A stretch of DNA of 64,000 bases from positions 95,671-159,670 of the forward strand of contig NZ_CAJNBK010000013.1 in NCBI RefSeq assembly GCF_905220975.1, given 5' to 3'. This document shows, one piece after another, positions 24,256 through 32,183 of the stretch. Under the pieces are notes generated by a model. That model was not told the DNA's origin. It did not search any database and was given only the letters and a program-made list of their open reading frames with translations. Position 1 is the first letter of the stretch. Each line of letters starts with the position of its first letter. The stretch comes from Paraburkholderia haematera (GTDB taxonomy: Bacteria > Pseudomonadota > Gammaproteobacteria > Burkholderiales > Burkholderiaceae). The translations under genes were made by a program, and so were the position numbers.

Positions 24256-25316
24256 ATCCATCCTTGATCCCCACACCGAAGGGCGGGCAATCGGCCTTCC
24301 CATTGTCCCGCCGGCTCGATCTGCCGGCTCAGGATGGCACGACCGCGCCCGCAACGCCGCCGCTGCGCCAGCACGCGCCGCATGCGCTGCACCAGGGCGA
24401 GCGCGTGTGGCAGGAGACCAATTGCTACGTAGACCTGTGGATCGAACTGCTGCACGGCTTTGGTCTCGATCCGCGCGCGGCATTCGGCTTTACCGTCACG
24501 CAGGACTTCGAAGGCGATCAGTTCACGTTTTTTAAATTCCCGCTCGAAGACCTCGAGCGGCTGTACGGCACGCAAGTGCAGGAACTGGCGATCTACGACT
24601 CACTCGAAGCACGCGTGCTCGCGCAGACTTTGCGCGGCCATACCGTGCTGGTGGAAGTAGACGGCTATTACCTGCCGAATACGCGGGCCACGTCGTATCG
24701 GCGCGAGCATCCGAAAACCACGATCGGGATCGACTTCATCGATCCCGCGGCGCGCCGCCTCGGCTATTTCCACAACACCGGCTATCACCTGCTCGAGGGC
24801 GAAGACTACGACGGCGTATTTCGCAAGCTGCCGCAATTCGCGCAGCAGCCGGACCTGCTGTTTCCGTATGTAGAATTCGCCAAACAGGTTCGGCCGGCCC
24901 TGGAAGGCACCGCGCTCGCCGAAGCATCGGCGGAATTGTTGTGCGCGCATCTAAACCGGCGGCCGCTGACCAATCCGATCTCGCAGTGGCGCGAAGCGTT
25001 TCCCGCGCATCTGGAAACGCTGCTCGAACGCGGCGAGGCCTTCTTCCACCCATACTCGTTCAACCTGATGCGGCAGCTCGGTGCGAACTTCGAATTTCTC
25101 TCGAAGTATCTATTGTGGCTCTCGGCACAAGGCTTCGAGATGCCGGCCTCGATCGTGACGGCGGCGCAGAGCATTGCGTCGGAGTCGATGGTGATGCAGT
25201 TCCGGCTCGTGCGCGCTATCGCGCGCGGGCGCCGCGATTCGTGTGAAGACTGTTTCGACGTACTCGAAAGCGCCTATGAAAAGACGCTGCCGCCACTTGC
25301 CGCGCTTGTGCTGTGA
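24252..25316 (+). CDS. DUF1839-family protein
   Basis: 354 residues starting MNPSLIPTPKGGQSAFPLSR. Conserved-looking segments: ERVWQETNCYVDLWIELLHG, FTVTQDFEGDQFTFFKFPLE, DLERLYGTQVQELAIYDSLE, VLVEVDGYYLPNTRATSYRR and DFIDPAARRLGYFHNTGYHL. The NCYVDLW Cys and the DGYYLPNT and GYFHNTGYH His residues suggest a thioesterase- or transferase-like active site (Cys-His-Asp), recalling papain-like or butirosin BtrH-like folds; this is inference and no activity is established to my knowledge. Overlaps the ligase stop by 4 bases and the GH2 start by 4 bases. It could receive the aminoacyl group from the carrier. Confidence 0.88.
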   Translation: MNPSLIPTPKGGQSAFPLSRRLDLPAQDGTTAPATPPLRQHAPHALHQGERVWQETNCYVDLWIELLHGFGLDPRAAFGFTVTQDFEGDQFTFFKFPLEDLERLYGTQVQELAIYDSLEARVLAQTLRGHTVLVEVDGYYLPNTRATSYRREHPKTTIGIDFIDPAARRLGYFHNTGYHLLEGEDYDGVFRKLPQFAQQPDLLFPYVEFAKQVRPALEGTALAEASAELLCAHLNRRPLTNPISQWREAFPAHLETLLERGEAFFHPYSFNLMRQLGANFEFLSKYLLWLSAQGFEMPASIVTAAQSIASESMVMQFRLVRAIARGRRDSCEDCFDVLESAYEKTLPPLAALVL

Positions 25317-27820
25317 CGCGTTCGGACCTCTGGCCACAACAACTCGACACCGGCTGGCAATGCGTCAGCACACCGGCCGGCGCATGTGCCTCTCCCGCCG
25401 ACTTACCCATGCAGGGCTGGCTCGCCGCGCAAGTACCCGGCACGGTGGCGAGCGCGCGCCGTGCCGCGGGCCTGCTGGACACCGCGAATCCACCACCGCT
25501 CGCCTTCGACGATCACTGGTACCGGCTCACGCTGACAGGTACAGGCAAACGCCGCTTGCGCCTGCACGGCCTCGCCACGCTCGCCGAAGTGTGGCTCGAC
25601 GGCATCAAGCGGCTCGACTCCGATTCGATGTTCGTCGCGCACGATCTTGACATCGAACTGCACGGCAGCGCGACACTCGCGCTGTGCTTCCGCTCGCTGA
25701 CACCGGCGCTGGCGGCCAAGCGCTCACGCGCGCGCTGGCGGCCGCGGCTCGTCACGCCGTCCACCTTGCGCAACGTGCGCACCACCCTGCTCGGTTATAT
25801 GCCGGGATGGTGTCCCCAGGTGCAAGCGGTTGGCCCATGGCGGCCGATTGAGATATTGAGCGACGCATCGCACGCATTCGACACGCTCGATCTTGGAAGC
25901 CGCCTCGAAGACGACGACGGCGTTGTTTCGCTGACGCTACATTTTCTTCATCCGCATGACGGCAACGCGTGCGACGCCTTGTTGAATTGCGGTGGCTCTG
26001 TTTCGTCTTTGAAATGGAGCGATGCATATACACTGACCGGCAGCGTACGTGTTCCCCATGCCGAACGCTGGTGGCCACACACGCACGGCGAGCCCACTTT
26101 ATATCCTCTGACGTTGCAGCTTGATGACGCGCGCGCGACATCCCATTCATTGGGATCGATCGGCTTTCGCAGCATCGAAGCGGATCGCGGCGCGGACGGA
26201 ACGGGCTTCGCATTGCGCGTAAATGGCACGCCGGTTTTCTGCCGCGGCGCCTGTTGGACCAGTGCGGACCTCGTCACGCTGGGCGGCACCGAGGCGCAAC
26301 TGCGCCATGCTTTTACGCTCGCCCGCGATGCGGGCATGAACATGCTGCGGGTCGGCGGCACGATGGTGTACGAGTCCGACACGTTCTACGCGCTCGCCGA
26401 CGAATACGGCCTGCTCGTGTGGCAAGACTTCGCGCTGGCGAATTTCGACTACCCGAACGATGCCGCCTTCGGCGCTTCCATCGAGCGCGAAGCAACACAA
26501 TTTCTGACTCGCACGCGGCGCTTCGCATCGCTTGCGGTGCTGTGCGGGGGCAGCGAAGTCGACCAGCAGGCGGCCATGTTCGGCCTGCCTGCATCGATGC
26601 GCGCGCAACCACTTTTTACAGGGCTGTTACCCGCCATCGTCGCGCGCGAACGGCCAGATGTACCGTACGTGAGCAACTCCCCCTCGGGTGGCGCGTGGCC
26701 GTTCTCAACTAATGAAGGCATTACGCACTACTACGGCGTGGGCGCCTATCAACGCCCGCTCGACGACGTGCGCCGCTCGCAGGTACGTTTCGCAGCCGAA
26801 TGCCTCGCCTTCGCCAATGTGCCGGACAGCGCCACCTTGAGCGACGCAACCGGCACGATCCATCCGCACGATCCGCGCTGGAAAGCGGCCGTGCCGCGCG
26901 ATCCCGGCGCCGGCTGGGATTTCGACGACGTGCGCGACCATTATCTTCAGACGCTTTACGGAATCGAGCCGGCGCGCTTGCGTTACGAAGATCCGGAGCG
27001 CTATCTGGACGTGTCGCGCGCCGTGGTCGCCGAGCTGATGAGCGACGTGTTCGCCGAATGGCGCCGCGCGGGCTCGACGTGCGGCGGCGCACTGGTGTGG
27101 CAGCTCCAGGATCTGCGCCCCGGCGCGGGCTGGGGCTTGATCGACGCCACAGGACGGCCCAAAAGCGCACTGCACGGGCTTGCGCGCACGCTGCAACCCA
27201 TCCAGCTGCTCATCACCGACGAAGGGCTCAACGGGCTCGATATTCATCTGCTGAACGAACGTCCTCAACCGTTGCACGCGCAACTGGATCTGGTCTGTTT
27301 ACGCGACGGCTGTGTCAAGGTCGTGTCGGCCAGCCGCGCAATCGAACTGGAGCCGCACAGCACGCAGCGTATCGGCGCGGCGGAATGCCTCGGCCAGTTC
27401 TTCGATTTCACGCACGCCTACCGCTTCGGCCCGCGCGCCCACGACGTCACGATTGCAACACTGCGCGATCCGGCGAGCGGCCAGATCGTGTCAGAAGCGG
27501 TTCATCTGCCGGAGCGCCACGCCGGCGAGCGCCACGAGCTCGGCCTGACGGCTCGCGCCCAGCGCACCGCCGACGGCTGGCAGTTGATTATCGAAGCGAA
27601 GCGCTTTGCGCGCTTCGTTCATATCATTGACGCACATTACCGCGCCGCGCACGACTGGTTCCATCTGCCGCCGAACCGCCCCTGCGCCGTGCCGCTGCAA
27701 CGCATTGAAGAACTCGTTGCAGATGCATCTAATGCGGTGTTTAAAGCTGATGCAACATGCGAGACGCCCGCCGGCGAAGTTCGTGCTCTCAATGCGTTAT
27801 CGGCCACGTTCTACGGCTGA
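25313..27820 (+). CDS. Glycoside hydrolase family 2 (beta-mannosidase-like) protein
   Basis: 835 residues from a GTG at 25313 that overlaps the DUF1839 stop (GTGA). N-terminal sugar-binding jelly roll (VPGTVASARRAAGLLDTANP, DDHWYRLTLTGTGKRRLRLH), immunoglobulin-like domain, then a TIM barrel from ~290 (GFRSIEADRGADGTGFALRV, NGTPVFCRGACWTSADL, GMNMLRVGGTMVYESDTFYA). Candidate acid/base is Glu415 in LAVLCGGSEVDQQ and candidate nucleophile Glu496 in RFAAECLAF. The normal clan-A Asn-Glu pair is Ser-Glu here. No signal peptide, so it acts in the cytosol. Last gene of the carrier-protein operon; it may trim or remodel a glycosylated intermediate, which is speculative. Confidence 0.88.
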   Translation: MTRSDLWPQQLDTGWQCVSTPAGACASPADLPMQGWLAAQVPGTVASARRAAGLLDTANPPPLAFDDHWYRLTLTGTGKRRLRLHGLATLAEVWLDGIKRLDSDSMFVAHDLDIELHGSATLALCFRSLTPALAAKRSRARWRPRLVTPSTLRNVRTTLLGYMPGWCPQVQAVGPWRPIEILSDASHAFDTLDLGSRLEDDDGVVSLTLHFLHPHDGNACDALLNCGGSVSSLKWSDAYTLTGSVRVPHAERWWPHTHGEPTLYPLTLQLDDARATSHSLGSIGFRSIEADRGADGTGFALRVNGTPVFCRGACWTSADLVTLGGTEAQLRHAFTLARDAGMNMLRVGGTMVYESDTFYALADEYGLLVWQDFALANFDYPNDAAFGASIEREATQFLTRTRRFASLAVLCGGSEVDQQAAMFGLPASMRAQPLFTGLLPAIVARERPDVPYVSNSPSGGAWPFSTNEGITHYYGVGAYQRPLDDVRRSQVRFAAECLAFANVPDSATLSDATGTIHPHDPRWKAAVPRDPGAGWDFDDVRDHYLQTLYGIEPARLRYEDPERYLDVSRAVVAELMSDVFAEWRRAGSTCGGALVWQLQDLRPGAGWGLIDATGRPKSALHGLARTLQPIQLLITDEGLNGLDIHLLNERPQPLHAQLDLVCLRDGCVKVVSASRAIELEPHSTQRIGAAECLGQFFDFTHAYRFGPRAHDVTIATLRDPASGQIVSEAVHLPERHAGERHELGLTARAQRTADGWQLIIEAKRFARFVHIIDAHYRAAHDWFHLPPNRPCAVPLQRIEELVADASNAVFKADATCETPAGEVRALNALSATFYG

Positions 27821-28450
27821 ATGTCGTCCTTGAACTAACTATCCCTCAAAAACGCGTAAAACCTCGCGCCGCGCGAACCAACTGTCTGGTCTGCGGAATC
27901 ACTGTCGGTTTATTCGCGACTTTCCAGTCTTCAAAAAAGACACTTCGCACTGCTCCGTACGCAGCGCATGGAACACATCTGAATCAATTCCGGCACATCT
28001 TGGACGGCCTGCTCAAACGCACACGCGACGGCGATTTCATCTCCGAGACATCTGCTGCAATGCGATGCGCAACAGGCGCTAACCCAATCCGATCAATGAC
28101 TTGGCTCGAATAAAAATACCCCTCGAGGGGAGTGTGCGTTAAGCGGACGTTGTACAGAATTGAAACAAAAACCCACATTTGGCTTCGCGCATCGCTATGG
28201 CTTTGTTCGCTGCGCCGCACCAGCACTCGTTTTCCCCAGGGTTGGCACGCTCCTCGCTAAAGGTAAAGCGCAACACCGCGTCGTTGCAACGAGATCGACA
28301 TAAGAACAGCGGTGGAGCATCAGGCCAATACGGGGCCGTACCTGTTCATCCCTTTGCTGCTCGCCATGCAGCACATCGTTAAGTCAAGGATGCAGGCATC
28401 GGATTAAAAACACGAAACCATGCAATGCGTGGCTTCAACGAGGACCGATC
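27821..28450. other. 630-base non-coding region before the Crp/Fnr gene
   Basis: No credible gene is seen; frames are short and lack ribosome binding sites. A perfect palindrome sits at 28119-28130. Base composition is lower in G+C than the flanking genes, especially at 27830-28170, which suits a long promoter or an old insertion site. Confidence 0.4.
28119..28130. promoter_or_regulatory. Perfect 12-base palindrome in an AT-rich context
   Basis: CCCCTCGAGGGG (28119-28130) is preceded by TAAAAATA. It lies ~320 bases before the Crp/Fnr-type gene. It could be a protein-binding site or the stem of a weak terminator for the upstream operon read on the + strand. Confidence 0.35.
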
Positions 28451-29185
28451 ATGTTGACACTTCAATCAGATCTGCACGGCAACCATTTGCTCGGCGCTTT
28501 ACCGTCCCACGAATGGCAAGCACTTGCCCCTCACCTCGAACTCGTTCATCTGCGCACCGAACAATTGCTGTGCGATTCAGGTCAACGCATCCATCACGTC
28601 TACTTCCCGACCACAGCGATCATCTCGATGCTCTCGACGATGGAAGACGGCAGCTCGGTCGAAATTGCCGCGGTCGGCCGCGAAGGCATGACCGGCGTGC
28701 CGGTCCTCACGGGCGGCGAAACCATGCCGAACCGCGTGCAGGTGCAATGCGCCGGCTTCGCCTACCGGATGAGCGCACAGGCGCTCAAGCAGCAATTCGC
28801 GCGCTCCGACTTCCTGCGCCGCCTGATGCTGCTGTACATGCACGCCCTTCTCACGCAAGTCGCGCAAACCGCGGCCTGCAATCGCCACCACGCGTTGAAC
28901 AAGCAGCTGTGCCGCTGGCTGCTGATCGAGGTGGACCGCGTGGCATCGAACGATCTGACGGTCACCCAGCAACTGATTGCCGACATGCTCGGCGTGCGCC
29001 GCGAAGGCATTACCGAAGCGGCGGGCAAGCTGCATGACGAAGGCCTGATTCATCACAGCCGCGGTCATATCAAGGTGCTCGATCGCAAGGGCCTCGAGGC
29101 TCGTGCCTGCGAATGCTACGGCCTCGTCAAACGCGAATTCGATCGTCTGCTGCCGCGCCTGCGCCAGGCTGAAACCGTCGAGTAA
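28451..29185 (+). CDS. Crp/Fnr-family transcriptional regulator
   Basis: 244 residues. The N-terminal cyclic-nucleotide-binding-like beta-roll reads QLLCDSGQRIHHVYFPTTAI, ISMLSTMEDGSSVEIAAVGR and EGMTGVPVLTGGETMPNRVQ. The C-terminal winged helix is of the Crp type (SNDLTVTQQLIADMLGVRRE then GITEAAGKLHDEGL). No Fnr-type N-terminal cysteine cluster is present, so it does not look like an oxygen-sensing Fe-S protein. This sub-group (VGREGMTG motif) is common in Burkholderia and rhizobia. It lies 53 bases upstream of the sugar transferase gene in the same direction, so co-transcription and a link with surface polysaccharide are likely. Confidence 0.88.
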   Translation: MLTLQSDLHGNHLLGALPSHEWQALAPHLELVHLRTEQLLCDSGQRIHHVYFPTTAIISMLSTMEDGSSVEIAAVGREGMTGVPVLTGGETMPNRVQVQCAGFAYRMSAQALKQQFARSDFLRRLMLLYMHALLTQVAQTAACNRHHALNKQLCRWLLIEVDRVASNDLTVTQQLIADMLGVRREGITEAAGKLHDEGLIHHSRGHIKVLDRKGLEARACECYGLVKREFDRLLPRLRQAETVE

Positions 29186-29238
29186 GCAGGCCAATCGGGG
29201 CTGCGATGTTCGACTACAGGGTTACAGGGTAGATCACC

Positions 29239-30633
29239 ATGTTCAGGAATACTGCGCGATGTCTCGACGCACTCTTTGTGATTGCGGGCGGGCTGCTCGC
29301 TCATTGGATGCGTTTTTCCACGCCAATTGCGTTGCCGGACATCGAGCGTCTCCTGATCGCCTTTAACTGCGTGCTCGTGTTGCTGCTGTTTCCCGGCTTC
29401 GGCGTGTATGAACCGTGGCGCGGCAAGGCGCTGCCTGCCATGCTATTGAGAGTGGCCGCCGCGTGGCTGGTCGTGGTCGCGACCTCCCTTCTGCTGGCCT
29501 TCACCCTGCACCGCATGGATGCGGTTTCGCGGCTGTGGTTCGGTTACGCCACACTGATCTCCGGCGCGCTGATCGTCTTCACCAAGTGCCTCGTGCATGT
29601 GGCCTTGCGCAGCGTGCGCCGGCGCGGCATGAACGTTCGCACGGTCGCGATCGTCGGTGCGCCCGGTTTCTCGCGTACGTTGCTCGCGCATCTGGATCAT
29701 GCGCCGCAAGCCGGCTTCAAGCCGGTCTGCGTGTTTGATACTAGCGACGCCAGCATCGAGGCGGCCGGCATGTATGGCGCGCGTTTCCATCGCCTGCCGG
29801 TGCTGACCGATCCGAACGCGTTCGCCGCCAAGGTGCGCGAAGAGCATGTGAACGAGGTGTGGCTCGCCTTACCGCTTTCCGAAGAACATACGATCTATCG
29901 CTTCACGCGTATCTTCAGACATGACTTTGTGAATCTGCGATTCATTCCCGATGTGCGCAGCCTCTCGCTTTTCAACCACGCGCTGGTTGATGTCGTCGGT
30001 TTACCGACGCTCAATCTGAGCGCGACCCCCGTCTCGTCGCCGCAGATGTGGCCCAAACTGATCTTCGACCGGTTGTTCGCGACGGCCGCCCTATTCGCAC
30101 TCGCGCCGGTGTTCCTCGTGCTCGCGATCGGCATCAAGCTGAGCTCGCCCGGGCCGGTGTTCTTCCGCCAGACCCGCAAGGGCGTGGACGGCCAGCCGTT
30201 CGCGATCTACAAGTTCCGCTCGATGAGCGTGCACCACGAAGCCTACGGCCAGCTCACGCAGGCCGCGCGCAACGACACGCGTGTCACGAAGCTCGGCGCC
30301 TTCATGCGCCGCACCAGTCTCGACGAACTGCCGCAATTTCTGAACGTGCTGCTCGGTCAGATGTCGGTAGTCGGTCCGCGTCCCCATGCGGTCGAACATG
30401 ACGATCTCTACAAGGATCAGGTGTACGGTTATATGAACCGCTACCGGATCAAGCCAGGTATCACCGGCTGGGCGCAAGTGAACGGTTATCGCGGCGCCAC
30501 CACCAAGGTCGAAAAGATGGAGGCGCGCGTCAAGTTCGATCTCTTCTACATCCACAACTGGTCGTTCTGGTTCGATATGAAGATCGTGTTCATTACGATT
30601 TTCAAGGGATTCGTCGGCCGCAACGCCTTCTGA
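29239..30633 (+). CDS. Undecaprenyl-phosphate glucose phosphotransferase (exopolysaccharide initiating enzyme)
   Basis: 464 residues of the WcaJ/PssY type. Four or five N-terminal membrane segments (from FVIAGGLLAHWMRF to about residue 120), a CoA-binding-like Rossmann domain (VRTVAIVGAPGFSRTLLAHL), and a C-terminal bacterial sugar transferase domain with KLIFDRLFATAALFALAPVF, SSPGPVFFRQTRKGVDGQPF, AIYKFRSMSVH and TSLDELPQFLNVLLGQMSVV then GPRPHAV. The enzyme transfers hexose-1-phosphate from a UDP-sugar to undecaprenyl phosphate, the first step of exopolysaccharide repeat synthesis. No other polysaccharide synthesis gene is intact nearby, only a truncated glycosyltransferase at 31667. Confidence 0.92.
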   Translation: MFRNTARCLDALFVIAGGLLAHWMRFSTPIALPDIERLLIAFNCVLVLLLFPGFGVYEPWRGKALPAMLLRVAAAWLVVVATSLLLAFTLHRMDAVSRLWFGYATLISGALIVFTKCLVHVALRSVRRRGMNVRTVAIVGAPGFSRTLLAHLDHAPQAGFKPVCVFDTSDASIEAAGMYGARFHRLPVLTDPNAFAAKVREEHVNEVWLALPLSEEHTIYRFTRIFRHDFVNLRFIPDVRSLSLFNHALVDVVGLPTLNLSATPVSSPQMWPKLIFDRLFATAALFALAPVFLVLAIGIKLSSPGPVFFRQTRKGVDGQPFAIYKFRSMSVHHEAYGQLTQAARNDTRVTKLGAFMRRTSLDELPQFLNVLLGQMSVVGPRPHAVEHDDLYKDQVYGYMNRYRIKPGITGWAQVNGYRGATTKVEKMEARVKFDLFYIHNWSFWFDMKIVFITIFKGFVGRNAF

Positions 30634-30769
30634 GCGTGCCAGCGCGGATTCCTGCGCGCATTGTCGTTGGCATCTGAGCGCGGGGGCGCGGAGGCGCGGC
30701 GCTCGCGTTTTGCAAATGGCGAGTTGGCCGACTCCCCGCAATGCGCGGGGATTGCAGGAGGTGGCCCGC

Positions 30770-31192
30770 TTATAGAAACGCGCTGACGTCGGTATGAAAA
30801 CGCACGGCCAGCGCCTTCGCCACCTTTTTGCTGATGGCGCGCCGGCCCGCGAGAATATCGCTCACCACCGTGGGCGATGCGATACCGATCAGATCCTTCT
30901 GCTTGAGCCCATGCGTCTCCAGCAGATGCCGCAACACCTCGCGTGGCTCCGCCTTCGGGATCGTCACGTTGCTCGCTTCCCAGCTTTCGATCAGGTCGGT
31001 GACGATCGCAAACAGATCGGCAAGCGGATCCTCCGCGTTTCCGTTCAGGTGATCGGCGAGCGAATTGGCGAGCCGCACCATCTTCTGATAGTCCTGCTCG
31101 TTGCGAATGGGGGTGATCGGCAGCTGCGTTTGCAGTGCGGACCAGGTTTGAGCGATGTCGGGAAAGGCTCCCGGAAGGCGATCGGCATTCAT
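30770..31192 (-). CDS. higA: HigA-type antitoxin (XRE-like HTH)
   Basis: 140 residues from the ATG at 31192 (MNADRLPGAFPDIAQTWSAL). The N-terminal part (QTQLPITPIRNEQDYQKMVR, LANSLADHL) matches the antitoxin family partner of PF09907-type toxins, and the C-terminal helix-turn-helix is VLRHLLETHGLKQKDLIGIA followed by SPTVVSDILAGRRAISKKVA. It neutralises the toxin and represses the operon. The start codon overlaps the toxin stop (ATGA), so the toxin is the first gene, the order typical of higBA. An upstream TTG at 31216 is an alternative. Confidence 0.88.
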   Translation of the reverse strand: MNADRLPGAFPDIAQTWSALQTQLPITPIRNEQDYQKMVRLANSLADHLNGNAEDPLADLFAIVTDLIESWEASNVTIPKAEPREVLRHLLETHGLKQKDLIGIASPTVVSDILAGRRAISKKVAKALAVRFHTDVSAFL

Positions 31193-31488
31193 GAGTTTAT
31201 ATTCTTCCTCGTCCAAACGTCGTATTCCGCGTGCGTCGAACCGTGACGAACGAATAACGACTGCCTGTTGTAGTGAATCGCCGCGATGATCCGGAACCGG
31301 TTGCCGCCACCATCGAAAACGATGTAGTGCGGCGGCACGTAGTCCACACCCGCGAACGTCTGCGTCAGGTCGTTATAGCCATACGCGAGGCAAGCCCGCG
31401 CAAGTGCGTACCACGCCAACGACGCACTGCGCGCCTGCGGATGTCTCTTTATAAAGTCCAGCAATGCCTTCTTTGAAATGACCCGCAT
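31189..31488 (-). CDS. higB: HigB-type toxin (RelE-superfamily mRNA interferase)
   Basis: 99 residues starting MRVISKKALLDFIKRHPQAR. Family motifs are RHPQARSASLAWYALA, YVPPHYIVFDGGGNRFRIIA, AIHYNRQSLFVRHGSTHAEY and DVWTRKNI, typical of the PF09907 HigB toxins that cut mRNA on the ribosome. Basic residues (Arg in NRFRI, His in RHGSTHAEYD) provide the likely active site. The ATG at 31488 has GAGGA 7 bases upstream. Two inverted-repeat elements precede it. Position next to a truncated glycosyltransferase suggests it arrived by insertion. Confidence 0.9.
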   Translation of the reverse strand: MRVISKKALLDFIKRHPQARSASLAWYALARACLAYGYNDLTQTFAGVDYVPPHYIVFDGGGNRFRIIAAIHYNRQSLFVRHGSTHAEYDVWTRKNINS

Positions 31489-31562
31489 CGAATTTCCTCG
31501 CATGGTTTCGCGCACTGAACATGCACGCTCTACCTGCAAGGCTAATGGGACGGGATCAGCAC

Positions 31563-31604
31563 CGATAGTCGGCCATTTGGCATAGGCCAAACAGCTGACT
31601 ATCG
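31563..31604. promoter_or_regulatory. Nested inverted repeat upstream of higBA
   Basis: Outer arms CGATAGTC (31563-31570) and GACTATCG (31597-31604) enclose inner arms TTTGGC (31576-31581) and GCCAAA (31586-31591). It lies 75-116 bases before the higB start on the minus strand. It could be an operator or an mRNA leader structure. Confidence 0.5.
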
Positions 31605-31632
31605 CTCACTGCGGTACAACAAACTCATTTTA

Positions 31633-31663
31633 TTCGCATATCGCGAAGTTCTCGATATGCGAA
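31633..31663. promoter_or_regulatory. 31-base near-perfect palindrome upstream of higBA
   Basis: Arms TTCGCATATCG (31633-31643) and CGATATGCGAA (31653-31663) are exact inverted complements; the 9-base centre is itself nearly symmetric (GAAGTTC). AT-rich, with no T tract. It lies between the higBA operon and the glycosyltransferase remnant. A HigA operator is the favoured reading; a terminator for the remnant is the alternative. Confidence 0.6.
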
Positions 31664-31666
31664 CAG

Positions 31667-31936
31667 TCATATTCTGCCGCGATCATGCGCGTCACTTAGC
31701 GCCATGAAGGCGCCCGCGTTGCAGATGATCGTTGAGGACTTTGAACGGCGCCGCGCAAACGGCAGGTTTTGGATGAACGAGGTTGTGACGGGTTTGCCGC
31801 CCAGCGGCCGGCGGTCTTCGAGGAAATCGACGAGACTGAAGCGATCTGCATCGGAAGAGCACTCAATGATCTGTTCGAGCACTTTCTCGGCGACGCCGGG
31901 TGCGACGAGCCAGTCGTGCACGATCGCCACGTTCAT
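31667..31936 (-). pseudogene. Truncated glycosyltransferase (N-terminal remnant)
   Basis: An 89-codon frame starting MNVAIVHDWLVAPGVAEKVL followed by EQIIECSSDADRFSLVDFLE and VTTSFIQNLPFARR. This is the N-terminus of a family 4-type glycosyltransferase (normally ~380-400 residues; the usual GGAEKV is GVAEKV here). After about residue 62 the sequence loses similarity (SKSSTIICNAGAFMALSDAH) and stops. A good Shine-Dalgarno (GGGGAG) remains. The remnant belongs with the polysaccharide gene at 29239 and is abutted by the higBA module, suggesting loss of a larger polysaccharide locus. A functional short protein is unlikely. Confidence 0.75.
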
Positions 31937-32183
31937 GATCTCCCCACCTGTAGATATGCGAAGCGCCCCACAGCCATACCGACGAGTGTAAGTGCCACAT
32001 TATTTACCGTGCGTGCGCATGCCCACATTCAACGCGCGACAGTGAGCGAATAATGACGGCCAGCCGTTCGCTTCTTGCGAACCCGGTGCTTGCCGATGCG
32101 GGTTTGTGCAGATGGATGCGGGGCGATGCGGGGAGAGCGAGCCCGCAGAAGCAGGCTCGCAGGCGGATGGAAAACCGCGGTAA

